64,000 bases of DNA from Thalassobius sp034670005 (GTDB lineage: Bacteria > Pseudomonadota > Alphaproteobacteria > Rhodobacterales > Rhodobacteraceae). Positions 17,390 to 25,237 of the stretch are shown in pieces. Position numbers and translations under genes: made by a program. How positions within the stretch are numbered: position 1 is the first letter of the stretch; the number at the start of each line of letters is the position of its first letter. The stretch is from the NCBI RefSeq assembly GCF_034670005.1, contig NZ_JAXMOH010000002.1:186001-250000 (forward strand). Reading direction: 5' to 3'. Below the pieces are notes generated by a model. The model saw only the letters and a program-made list of their open reading frames with translations, was not told the DNA's origin and did no database searches.

Positions 17390-17463
17390 GCGGGCAGGGT
17401 CAGGGGGCGCTGCCCCCGTCGCCCGTCGGGCGACTCCCCCGGAGTATTTCTGCCAAGATGAAA
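17390..17463 (+). repeat. Intergenic repeat element, copy 2
   Basis: Between iscR and the desulfurase gene lies CGGGCAGG, then GGGGGCGCTGCCCCC, then GTCGCCCGTCGGGCGAC, then CCCCCGGAGTATTT and AAGATGAAA. Two GC-rich hairpins can form (GGGGGC-GCTGCCCCC and GTCGCCC-GTC-GGGCGAC). The first part is nearly identical to 38292-38325 and the last part resembles 14703-14735 in reverse. It lies within the transcribed suf leader region between two genes, so it could also affect mRNA stability. Confidence 0.6.
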
Positions 17464-17474
17464 CGGGGATTGTG

Positions 17475-18518
17475 ATGGGGCGGGTCTATCTGGATCATAA
17501 CGCCACCACGCCCCTGCGCCCCGAGGCACGCGATGCGATGATCGCGGCGATGGAGGTCTACGGCAATCCGTCTTCGGTGCATGCCGAAGGACGGGAAGCC
17601 AAAGCGTTGATCGAGGCTGCGCGGGCACAGGTTGCAGCAGCGCTTGGCGCGGATGGGGCCGATGTGATCTTCGTGTCCAGCGCCACCGAAGCTGCGGCAC
17701 TGTTCTGTTCGGGGCGGAATTTGCACGGGGCCTTGGTCGAGCATGACTCGGTCAGTGTCTGGATCGAAACAGGTTTGCCGGTCGATCAGAACGGGCGGGT
17801 CGATATTGACGCCCCGGAAACGTCGGTGCTGCAACTGGCCAATTCCGAAACCGGCGTCGTGCAGGAGCTTCCCGAAGGGTTGGCGCTGAGCGACATGACG
17901 CAAGCGTTTGGCAAGCTGCCGCTGAGTTTCAACTGGACCGGGGTCACGGCGGCATTGGTTTCGGCCCATAAACTGGGCGGGCCCAAGGGTATCGGGGCGC
18001 TGGTGGTTCGGCGTGGCACCGATATCGGCGCACAGCTGAAAGGCGGCGGACAGGAAATGGGCCGCCGAGCAGGCACCGAAAACGTGATCGGGATTGCTGG
18101 TTTTGGCGCTGCGGCAGAAGCGGCTGCGCGCGATCTGGCCACGGGTGCATGGGCGCGGATCGAAGTTTTGCGAGACAAGATGGAAGCGGTCATCGCGGCC
18201 GAAGCGCCACAGACCGTTTTTGCCGGTCAGTCAGCGCGGCGGCTGCCCAATACCAGTTGTTTTGCCACGCCCGGTTGGAAAGGCGAAACCCAGGTGATGC
18301 AGATGGATTTGTCGGGCTTTGCCATCAGCGCCGGATCGGCTTGTTCCAGCGGCAAGGTTCGCGCCAGCAAGGTGCTGACCGCGATGGGCTATGGCGACGA
18401 TGTGGCCACGGGTGCGATCCGGGTGTCGCTGGGTCTGCAAACCGCAGAAGACGACGTAATGCGCTTTGCCGAAAACTGGCTGGCGAAGCAAAAGAAATTC
18501 ACCGCCCGCGCTGCGTGA
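17475..18518 (+). CDS. Cysteine desulfurase, NifS/IscS type
   Basis: 347 residues. PLP enzyme taking sulfur from cysteine for Fe-S assembly. It has the PLP lysine K166 (SAHKLGGPKG), H90 stacking on the ring, D140/Q143, and the persulfide cysteine C290 in the flexible loop GSACSSGKVRASKVL, so it looks active. It is shorter than IscS (about 404). Start ATG 17475 gives MGRVYLDHNATTPLRPEARD; the longer open frame upstream runs through the repeat element and iscR, and is not coding. It is the first of two desulfurases in this operon, the other being SufS at 25238. Confidence 0.9.
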   Translation: MGRVYLDHNATTPLRPEARDAMIAAMEVYGNPSSVHAEGREAKALIEAARAQVAAALGADGADVIFVSSATEAAALFCSGRNLHGALVEHDSVSVWIETGLPVDQNGRVDIDAPETSVLQLANSETGVVQELPEGLALSDMTQAFGKLPLSFNWTGVTAALVSAHKLGGPKGIGALVVRRGTDIGAQLKGGGQEMGRRAGTENVIGIAGFGAAAEAAARDLATGAWARIEVLRDKMEAVIAAEAPQTVFAGQSARRLPNTSCFATPGWKGETQVMQMDLSGFAISAGSACSSGKVRASKVLTAMGYGDDVATGAIRVSLGLQTAEDDVMRFAENWLAKQKKFTARAA

Positions 18519-18545
18519 GGCGAGACGCGAACAGGAGTTGAAACG

Positions 18546-20081
18546 ATGACAGTTTTGGAAAACCCACCGGGCGGAGATCAGGTAAAAGAAGGCGTCGATC
18601 AGGAAACGGTCGATGCGGTTCGCGAAGTCGGAGGCAAGTACAAATACGGCTGGGAAACCGAGATCGAAATGGAATACGCGCCCAAGGGCGTGAATGCAGA
18701 TATCGTGCGACTGATTTCCAGCAAGAATGACGAACCCGCCTGGATGACAGACTGGCGGCTGCAGGCGCTGGAACGCTGGCAGAAAATGGAAGAGCCGAAA
18801 TGGGCGATGGTAAATTACCCGGAAATCGATTTTCAGGACCAGTATTACTATGCCCGTCCGAAATCGATGGAGGAGAAGCCGAAATCGCTCGACGAGGTCG
18901 ATCCCAAGCTGTTGGCGACCTATGAAAAACTGGGCATCCCGCTGAAGGAACAGATGATCCTGGCCGGGATCGAAGGGGCCGAGGATGCGCCGGCCGAGGG
19001 CCGCAAGGTCGCAGTGGATGCCGTGTTTGATTCTGTGTCGGTCGGCACCACATTCCAGGCCGAACTGCAGAAGGCCGGTGTCATTTTCTGTTCGATTTCC
19101 GAAGCAATCCGCGAACATCCTGAACTGGTGAAGAAATACCTCGGGTCGGTCGTGCCGCAATCGGACAATTTCTATGCGACGCTGAACAGCGCCGTGTTCT
19201 CGGACGGGTCATTCGTTTATGTACCGCCCGGTGTGCGCTGTCCTATGGAATTGTCGACCTATTTCCGCATCAACGCCGAAAATACCGGCCAGTTCGAACG
19301 CACGCTGATCATCGCCGACAAGGGGTCTTATGTCAGCTATCTGGAAGGCTGCACCGCGCCGCAGCGCGACGTCGCACAGCTCCATGCGGCGGTGGTGGAA
19401 ATCATTGTCGAAGAAGATGCCGAGGTGAAATATTCAACCGTGCAGAACTGGTATCCCGGCGACGAGGAAGGCCGCGGCGGTATCTACAACTTTGTCACCA
19501 AGCGTGCCGATTGCCGTGGTGACCGGTCCAAGGTGATGTGGACCCAGGTGGAAACCGGGTCGGCGGTAACTTGGAAATACCCGTCCTGCATCCTGCGTGG
19601 CGATGACAGTCAGGGCGAATTCTATTCGATCGCGATCGCCAATAATTACCAGCAGGCCGATACCGGCACCAAAATGGTGCATTTGGGCAAGAACACCAAA
19701 TCGCGCATCGTGTCCAAGGGGATCAGCGCAGGGCATGCGCAGAATACTTACCGCGGGCTGGTGTCGATGCACCCGAAGGCGAAGAAAGCGCGCAATTATA
19801 CCCAGTGCGATTCCCTGCTGATAGGCGACAAATGCGGCGCTCATACGGTGCCTTACATCGAGGTGCGCAACAATTCGGCGCGGGTTGAACACGAGGCGAC
19901 CACATCCAAAGTCGATGACGATCAGCTGTTTTACTGCCGACAGCGCGGCATGGACGAGGAAGAGGCCGTGGCGCTGGTCGTCAACGGGTTCTGCAGGGAC
20001 GTGTTGCAGGCTCTGCCGATGGAATTTGCCATGGAAGCGCAGCAGCTTGTGGCGATCAGTCTTGAAGGATCGGTGGGCTAA
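18546..20081 (+). CDS. sufB: Fe-S cluster scaffold protein SufB
   Basis: 511 residues. Scaffold subunit of SufBC2D. It begins with the typical SufB N-terminal segment (EVGGKYKYGWETEIEMEYAP), followed by the beta-helix core (FVYVPPGVRCPMELSTYFRI) and the conserved CDSLLIGDKCGAHTVPY, holding the cysteine known to accept sulfur in E. coli SufB. The end reads ALPMEFAMEAQQLVAISLEG. Same operon as iscR; 27 bp after the desulfurase stop. Confidence 0.96.
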   Translation: MTVLENPPGGDQVKEGVDQETVDAVREVGGKYKYGWETEIEMEYAPKGVNADIVRLISSKNDEPAWMTDWRLQALERWQKMEEPKWAMVNYPEIDFQDQYYYARPKSMEEKPKSLDEVDPKLLATYEKLGIPLKEQMILAGIEGAEDAPAEGRKVAVDAVFDSVSVGTTFQAELQKAGVIFCSISEAIREHPELVKKYLGSVVPQSDNFYATLNSAVFSDGSFVYVPPGVRCPMELSTYFRINAENTGQFERTLIIADKGSYVSYLEGCTAPQRDVAQLHAAVVEIIVEEDAEVKYSTVQNWYPGDEEGRGGIYNFVTKRADCRGDRSKVMWTQVETGSAVTWKYPSCILRGDDSQGEFYSIAIANNYQQADTGTKMVHLGKNTKSRIVSKGISAGHAQNTYRGLVSMHPKAKKARNYTQCDSLLIGDKCGAHTVPYIEVRNNSARVEHEATTSKVDDDQLFYCRQRGMDEEEAVALVVNGFCRDVLQALPMEFAMEAQQLVAISLEGSVG

Positions 20082-20102
20082 GGCCCATCATTCGGGGAAC
20101 GC

Positions 20103-20975
20103 ATGGCACATCTGGCCGCGAAATTGATGACCTATCTGGCGGAAGGGCTTGCCCCCATCCGTCCGATACGTGTTGCCGATGTCGGGGCCAATCCGATCGA
20201 AGCGCCACCCTATCATGCGCTGGCCGAGGCCGGTCTGGCGCAAGTCTGGGGTTTCGAACCCAATGACACGGCCCGTGCCGATTTGGAGGCTGGAAAACCG
20301 GACTGGCTTCACGTTTTGGAGCAAGCGGTCGGGCAACCGGGCAGGGCGGTGTTCAATGCCTATCCTGCGTCGGAAATGTCTTCGCTTTACAAGCTGTCGC
20401 GCAAAAGCATCGGCTATCTGGGTCATTTTCGCCGTCATCTGGGCTCCGAATCCGAAATGACGGTCGATCTGGTGGGGCTGGACCAGTTAGACGATCTGCC
20501 GCTCTTGGACCTGTTGAAGGTCGATGCGCAGGGAGCCGAGGTTCAGGTGCTGCAATCGGGGCGCGGAAAGCTGTCGCAGGCCATCGCCGTGATCGCAGAA
20601 ATGCGGTTTTATCGCCTCTATGATGGTGAACCGGATTTGCACGAACTCGACGCTGAACTGCGTCATCAGGGTTTTGTTTTGCATAAATTCATCCAACCGA
20701 AATCGCGGATGCTGCACAATTCGCAAAGCCAGCGGCTCAACCGCCGCGCCATCGGAAGCCAGCTGATCGATGGCGATGCCGTTTATATCCGGTCGTTCGA
20801 GGATCGCACGCAATGGAGCGACGAACAGATCGCGCATCTGGCGTGTCTGGCAGCGGCGGTGTTCGGCAGTCATGACCTCGCGTTGTTATGTCTCGACGAA
20901 TTGGCCAATCGTAACGCAGGTGCGTCACTGGCGGCGGGCTATGTCAATCACTTACCAAGGGAGCTGCGCGCATGA
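20103..20975 (+). CDS. FkbM-family methyltransferase inside the suf operon
   Basis: 290 residues. SAM-dependent methyltransferase fold of the FkbM family: motif I IRVADVGANPIEAPPYH near residue 22, then WGFEPND near 50, and LLDLLKVDAQGAEVQVLQSG near 140, the FkbM hallmark. The C-terminal 100 residues are an added helical tail. The FkbM family methylates sugars and polyketide hydroxyls in known cases; the target here is unknown. It follows sufB by 21 bp and overlaps the next gene by 4 bp, so it is embedded in the suf transcript. No link to Fe-S assembly is established. Confidence 0.8.
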   Translation: MAHLAAKLMTYLAEGLAPIRPIRVADVGANPIEAPPYHALAEAGLAQVWGFEPNDTARADLEAGKPDWLHVLEQAVGQPGRAVFNAYPASEMSSLYKLSRKSIGYLGHFRRHLGSESEMTVDLVGLDQLDDLPLLDLLKVDAQGAEVQVLQSGRGKLSQAIAVIAEMRFYRLYDGEPDLHELDAELRHQGFVLHKFIQPKSRMLHNSQSQRLNRRAIGSQLIDGDAVYIRSFEDRTQWSDEQIAHLACLAAAVFGSHDLALLCLDELANRNAGASLAAGYVNHLPRELRA

Positions 20976-21178
20976 GCCTGGCCTTGTTCAAATTTCTTGT
21001 CGTGAAATCCGCCGGGGTCGGTTTGGGTATCTTTTTAGGTGCGCTGCTGGGACTGAGCGTGCGCAAATCCCGTGGCAACAAAGAAGGGTTGCTGGCCGGG
21101 TCTGTTATCGCAACCTCTTTCGTGTTTGGTCTGGCGGCGATGGCCGTTTTCATGCTGATCACCTATTTCAGGTTCTAA
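20972..21178 (+). CDS. Small two-helix membrane protein (68 aa)
   Basis: MSLALFKFLVVKSAGVGLGI starts a protein with two membrane helices (about 8-29 and 40-64) joined by a basic loop (SVRKSRGNKEG). ATG overlaps the FkbM stop. I do not recognise a family. It sits in the suf operon and ends 4 bp before the YbjQ gene. Confidence 0.65.
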   Translation: MSLALFKFLVVKSAGVGLGIFLGALLGLSVRKSRGNKEGLLAGSVIATSFVFGLAAMAVFMLITYFRF

Positions 21179-21182
21179 AATC

Positions 21183-21497
21183 ATGATTGTCACCACTACC
21201 AATTCCATCGAGGGTCGGAAAATCACCGGTTACAAGGGCATCGTTGTCGGAGAGGCTATCATGGGGGCCAATGTCGTGCGCGACATGTTCGCCGGGATCA
21301 CCGACATCATCGGTGGCCGCTCTGGCGCCTATGAAAGCAAGTTGCAGGATGGCCGCGACACAGCTTTGCGGGAAATGGAAGAGCGCGCAGCAGCACTTGG
21401 TGCCAATGCGGTCGTAGGGGTCGATCTGGACTACGAAGTGGTCGGCCAGTCGATGCTGATGGTGTCGGCCAGCGGCACCGCCGTGGTGGTGGCGTAA
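21183..21497 (+). CDS. YbjQ/UPF0145 family protein
   Basis: 104 residues. Matches the YbjQ family (putative heavy-metal-binding domain) from end to end: MIVTTTNSIEGRKI, then YKGIVVGEAIMGANVVRDMF, then the helix ALREMEERAAALGANAVVGV and a final strand with DYEVV. Members form pentamers in crystal structures; the function is unproven. There are no cysteines, so direct Fe-S or heavy-metal binding through thiols is unlikely for this copy. Embedded in the suf operon, 2 bp before the next gene. Confidence 0.85.
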   Translation: MIVTTTNSIEGRKITGYKGIVVGEAIMGANVVRDMFAGITDIIGGRSGAYESKLQDGRDTALREMEERAAALGANAVVGVDLDYEVVGQSMLMVSASGTAVVVA

Positions 21498-21499
21498 GC

Positions 21500-22099
21500 G
21501 TGGACCAAAGCCCGGATATCCCCAACCGTCCCGAGTTGACGCTGCCGGAGGCAGAAGCCATTGCGTTAAGCAAGGCTTATGCTCAGGCGGACACCATACT
21601 GGAATATGGCAGTGGCGGATCAACGGTTGTCGCGGCCGAGCTGGGCAAATCCGTCTGGTCGGTGGAAAGCGACGCCGACTGGGCTCAAATGATGCGTGAC
21701 TATTTCGTGGCCCATCCCCCGATGGGCGACGTGCATATCGTACATTCCGATATTGGAGCAACCAAGGAATGGGGTCATCCTGTCGATGACAGCGAATGGA
21801 AAAAATTTCCTCGCTACCCGTTGCAGATCTGGGACAACCCGGGCTTCGAACATCCCGACGTGGTGTTGGTCGATGGCCGTTTTCGGGTTGGCTGTGCACT
21901 GGCAACGGCGTTTCGCATCACCCGGCCGGTGACGCTTTATTTCGACGATTACAAGCGCCGGGAACGGTTTCACGTCGTCGAAGAATTCCTGGGCCAACCC
22001 GAAGAAATGATCGGACGGATGGCCCGTTTCGAAATCACACCCACCCCCGTGCCGCGCAAGAAGCTGCTCAAGGTGGTTCAACTCATGCTGCGGCCCTGA
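21500..22099 (+). CDS. Methyltransferase-fold protein of unknown function
   Basis: 199 residues from GTG 21500. A Rossmann methyltransferase-like core is visible: ILEYGSGGSTVVAAELG (33-49), SVESDADW (54-61), then PDVVLVDGRFRVGCALA near 125-140 and a final LYFDDYKRR. The motif E-Y-G-S-G-G-S-T is used in a poorly characterised group often found near glycosyl- or FkbM-type genes. Substrate unknown. Like the FkbM gene, it lies between sufB and sufC in the same transcript; 32 bp separate it from sufC. Confidence 0.7.
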   Translation: MDQSPDIPNRPELTLPEAEAIALSKAYAQADTILEYGSGGSTVVAAELGKSVWSVESDADWAQMMRDYFVAHPPMGDVHIVHSDIGATKEWGHPVDDSEWKKFPRYPLQIWDNPGFEHPDVVLVDGRFRVGCALATAFRITRPVTLYFDDYKRRERFHVVEEFLGQPEEMIGRMARFEITPTPVPRKKLLKVVQLMLRP

Positions 22100-22131
22100 T
22101 AGGGCGGACGAACAGGAAAAGGAACGACACC

Positions 22132-22887
22132 ATGCTGGAAATCAAGAACCTGCAGGTCAAATTGGAAGACGAGGACAAGCAGATCCTCAAAGGTCTGGAT
22201 CTGACCGTGGAAACCGGCAAGGTCCACGCGATCATGGGGCCGAACGGATCGGGTAAATCCACCCTGTCTTATGTCTTGTCGGGCAAGGGTGGCTATGAAG
22301 TCACCGGCGGCGAAGCATTGCTGGACGGCAAGGACATTTTGGACATGGACCCCGAAGATCGCGCCGCCGAAGGTCTGTTTCTAGCGTTCCAATATCCGGT
22401 CGAAATCCCCGGCGTCGGCAACATGACCTTTCTGCGCACGGCCGTGAACGCTCAACGCAAGGCGCGTGGAGAAGAAGAAATGTCTTCTACAGAGTTTCTC
22501 AAAGTGATCCGGGCCAAGGCCAAGACGCTGAAAATCGACGCTGAAATGCTGAAACGCCCGGTCAATGTCGGGTTTTCCGGCGGCGAGAAGAAGCGCAACG
22601 AAATCCTGCAAATGGCGATGCTGGAACCGAAAATGTGCATTCTGGACGAAACCGATTCCGGGCTTGATGTGGATGCGATGAAACTGGTTGCCGAAGGCGT
22701 CAATGCGCTGCGCAGCGAAGGCCGGTCTTTCCTGGTCATCACCCATTATCAACGGCTGTTGGATCACATCGCCCCGGACGTCGTTCATATCATGGCCGAC
22801 GGTAAAATCATCAAAACAGGTGGTCCCGAACTGGCGCTGGAAGTCGAAAAGAACGGTTATGCCGACATCTTGGCGGAGGTGGCGTAA
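22132..22887 (+). CDS. sufC: SufC ATPase
   Basis: 251 residues. ABC-type ATPase that drives SufBCD. Walker A GPNGSGKST (36-44), signature FSGGEKKR, Walker B CILDETDSGLDVDA with the D-loop, and the switch histidine in ITHYQRLLDHI. ATG 22132 follows an AGGAAAAGGA ribosome site; upstream codons in the same frame belong to the previous gene read out of frame. The stop shares a base with the sufD start (TAATG). Confidence 0.97.
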   Translation: MLEIKNLQVKLEDEDKQILKGLDLTVETGKVHAIMGPNGSGKSTLSYVLSGKGGYEVTGGEALLDGKDILDMDPEDRAAEGLFLAFQYPVEIPGVGNMTFLRTAVNAQRKARGEEEMSSTEFLKVIRAKAKTLKIDAEMLKRPVNVGFSGGEKKRNEILQMAMLEPKMCILDETDSGLDVDAMKLVAEGVNALRSEGRSFLVITHYQRLLDHIAPDVVHIMADGKIIKTGGPELALEVEKNGYADILAEVA

Positions 22888-24170
22888 TGGCATTGACGCA
22901 GGTAAAACTGGACGCGACCGAGGCACGGGTTTCGGGCCTGAACCTGCCTGCCGGGCCTGCATGGCTGACCGATGCGCGCAAAGGCGCACTGGGACGGCTG
23001 CGCGCGATGGGGCTGCCCGGGCGGCGAGATGAATACTGGAAATACACGCGGCCTGACACATTGATCGCGCCCGAGGTGACACCGGCGGCGCTGTTCGAAG
23101 CCGAGGAAGCAACGGTTTTCGGCGAAGTCGACCGTTTGCAAATCGTCTTCGTCGATGGTGTTTTCGATGCCGCGGCCAGTGATGACTTGGCCGGCGAGGG
23201 GATCGAGATTTCGCGCCTTGCCGATGTCGATGCCGATATTCATTGGGCGCATGGCCTCTACGGCGTTCTGGAAACCAACGGCCAGACCCCTGTGGAACGC
23301 CCGCTCGCGGCGCTGAACACCGCGTTTGCCACCGACGGCGTACTGATCCGGGTGACTGGAAAGGTGTCGAAGCCGGTGAACCTGACTTACTTCCACCGTT
23401 CGGAAACTTCGGACGCGATGCTGCACCACGTGGTGAAGCTGGAAGAAGGTGCCGAAATGACTCTGCTGGAAAACGGCCCGGCGGCGGCGCGGTTCAACAA
23501 GGTAATGGAGGTCGAGGTTGCCGACACGGCACGCTTCCACCATATCCGCACACAAGGGCGCGACCATGAACGGCGCGCTGCTACCCATATCTTTGCCCTG
23601 TTGGGCGAAGAAAGCCTGTTCAAATCCTTCACGCTGACCGCCAACGGGGTGATGACCCGCAACGAATGCGTGATCGAACTGACCGGCGACAACGCGGTGG
23701 CCCATGTTGCCGGGGCCTGCATGGGCGACGGTGATTTTCATCATGACGACACCGTTTTCATTACCCATGATGCGGTGAATTGCGAAAGCCGTCAGGTGTT
23801 CAAGAAGGTGCTGCGCAACGGCGCAACCGGGGTGTTTCAGGGCAAGATCCTGGTCAAGGAAGGCGCGCAGAAGACCGACGGCTATCAGATCAGCCAGTCG
23901 CTGCTGTTGGACGAGGACAGCCAGTTCCTGGCCAAGCCGGAATTGGAAATCTATGCCGATGACGTAGCCTGTTCGCACGGGTCCACCAGCGGCGCGATTG
24001 ATGAAACCGCACTGTTTTACCTGCGGTCGCGTGGTGTCCCCGAAAACAAGGCTACCGACCTGCTGGTGCTGGCCTTCCTCGCCGAGGCGGTCGAGGAAAT
24101 TGAGCACGAAGGACTTCGCGACGAAATCGTAGGCCGGCTGCATGGCTGGCTGGAACGCCGGCGCGGCTGA
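22887..24170 (+). CDS. sufD: Fe-S assembly protein SufD
   Basis: 427 residues. Paralogue of SufB and partner in SufBC2D. The N-terminal RRDEYWKYTRPD and the C-terminal beta-helix (TDGYQISQSLLLDEDSQFL, then KPELEIYADDVACSHGST, then ETALFYLRSRGVPENKATD) are diagnostic, including the conserved histidine of ACSHGST. Translationally coupled at both ends: it shares a base with sufC and with the following Yip1 gene. Confidence 0.96.
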   Translation: MALTQVKLDATEARVSGLNLPAGPAWLTDARKGALGRLRAMGLPGRRDEYWKYTRPDTLIAPEVTPAALFEAEEATVFGEVDRLQIVFVDGVFDAAASDDLAGEGIEISRLADVDADIHWAHGLYGVLETNGQTPVERPLAALNTAFATDGVLIRVTGKVSKPVNLTYFHRSETSDAMLHHVVKLEEGAEMTLLENGPAAARFNKVMEVEVADTARFHHIRTQGRDHERRAATHIFALLGEESLFKSFTLTANGVMTRNECVIELTGDNAVAHVAGACMGDGDFHHDDTVFITHDAVNCESRQVFKKVLRNGATGVFQGKILVKEGAQKTDGYQISQSLLLDEDSQFLAKPELEIYADDVACSHGSTSGAIDETALFYLRSRGVPENKATDLLVLAFLAEAVEEIEHEGLRDEIVGRLHGWLERRRG

Positions 24171-24667
24171 TGTCGGTTACCCGCGATATCGTCGCAACCT
24201 ATAAAGCCCCCGGCCGCGTCATGGCCCGGATGGTCGCGCGCGGACAGCGCGAAGACCGAGCGCTGATCATCCTGATGGTCGGGTGCATTCTGGTCTTCAT
24301 CGCCCAATGGCCGCGCCTGGCGCGGCAGGCCTATATGACCGGACAAGACCTGAACATGCTGCTGGGCGGAACGCTTCTGGCATGGCTTTTCATCATGCCG
24401 CTGCTGCTTTACGTGATGGCCTTAATCGTTCATCTGGGCGCACGCACCTTTGGCGGCAAAGGCAGCGGTTATGGCGCCCGGTTGTCGTTGTTCTGGGCGC
24501 TTTTGGCGTCCTCCCCGGTGGTGCTGCTGCATGGATTGGTGGCTGGTTTCATCGGCAGCGGGCCGGCTCTGGACGGTGTTGGCCTGCTGTGGCTGATGCT
24601 GTTCGCATGGTTCTGGATCGCTGGCTTGATACGTATCGAATGGGGAGACCAGAGTGACCCTGCCTGA
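24170..24667 (+). CDS. Yip1-family membrane protein A
   Basis: 165 residues with four to five membrane helices (about 31-50, 63-88, 105-125, 130-150). It has the look of bacterial YIP1-family proteins: a short cytosolic N-terminus (TYKAPGRVMARMVARGQRED) before the helices. The start shares a base with the sufD stop, and the end overlaps the next Yip1 gene by 14 bp. Function unknown. Paired Yip1 genes between sufD and sufS recur, as I recall, in Rhodobacteraceae suf operons. Confidence 0.7.
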   Translation: MSVTRDIVATYKAPGRVMARMVARGQREDRALIILMVGCILVFIAQWPRLARQAYMTGQDLNMLLGGTLLAWLFIMPLLLYVMALIVHLGARTFGGKGSGYGARLSLFWALLASSPVVLLHGLVAGFIGSGPALDGVGLLWLMLFAWFWIAGLIRIEWGDQSDPA

Positions 24668-25235
24668 TCTGAAACAACTGGCGCTCGACACGTTGCGCAG
24701 CCCGCGTGACGCCGCACGGCAAATCTTGGATATGCGGCTCGACAGCCCGGTTTTGTGGACCGCGCTGGCACTCATCGTGGTGCTGAACGCGATCCTGAAC
24801 GGGATAACGATCCCGCTGTTGCCGCTACCGGAAACGGTACCAATGATCTTTGCCGCGCCGTGGATGTTCGCGATCGTTCTGGGCGGCGGGATCGTGATCA
24901 GCACCTTTCTGCTGACCTGGGTTGGTCGTATGCTGGGCGGTCGGGCCGAACTGGTCGATATTTTGGCCCTGATCGTGTGGCTGCAAGCCCTGCGCCTGGT
25001 CGTACAAGCGGCTGTTTTCGTGCTATTTTTCTTCTCCACACTGCTCAGCGATCTGATCGCACTGGCGGCCGGGTTGTACGGGCTTTGGATCACCATCGCC
25101 TTTCTGGACGAAGCCCAAGGATTTGGTTCGGTCTTGAAAACGATTATGGTTCTGGTGCTCACAATGCTGGGCGTGGCCTTTGGCTTGTCTTTCTTTCTGC
25201 TCCTGATCGGAGCCTCATCCGCAGGATTGTCCTGA
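24654..25235 (+). CDS. Yip1-family membrane protein B
   Basis: 193 residues from GTG 24654, overlapping the previous gene. About five membrane helices; a short N-terminal amphipathic segment (LALDTLRSPRDAARQIL) precedes them, similar to protein A, so the two are probably paralogous partners. It ends 2 bp before sufS. A membrane pair within an otherwise cytosolic Fe-S assembly operon may tether the machinery or act in transport; this is inference only. Confidence 0.7.
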   Translation: MTLPDLKQLALDTLRSPRDAARQILDMRLDSPVLWTALALIVVLNAILNGITIPLLPLPETVPMIFAAPWMFAIVLGGGIVISTFLLTWVGRMLGGRAELVDILALIVWLQALRLVVQAAVFVLFFFSTLLSDLIALAAGLYGLWITIAFLDEAQGFGSVLKTIMVLVLTMLGVAFGLSFFLLLIGASSAGLS

Positions 25236-25237
25236 AC

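Noticed and set aside
22857..24143. 428-codon minus-strand ORF opposite sufD
   Set aside because: Antisense shadow; sufD is certain by sequence and coupling.
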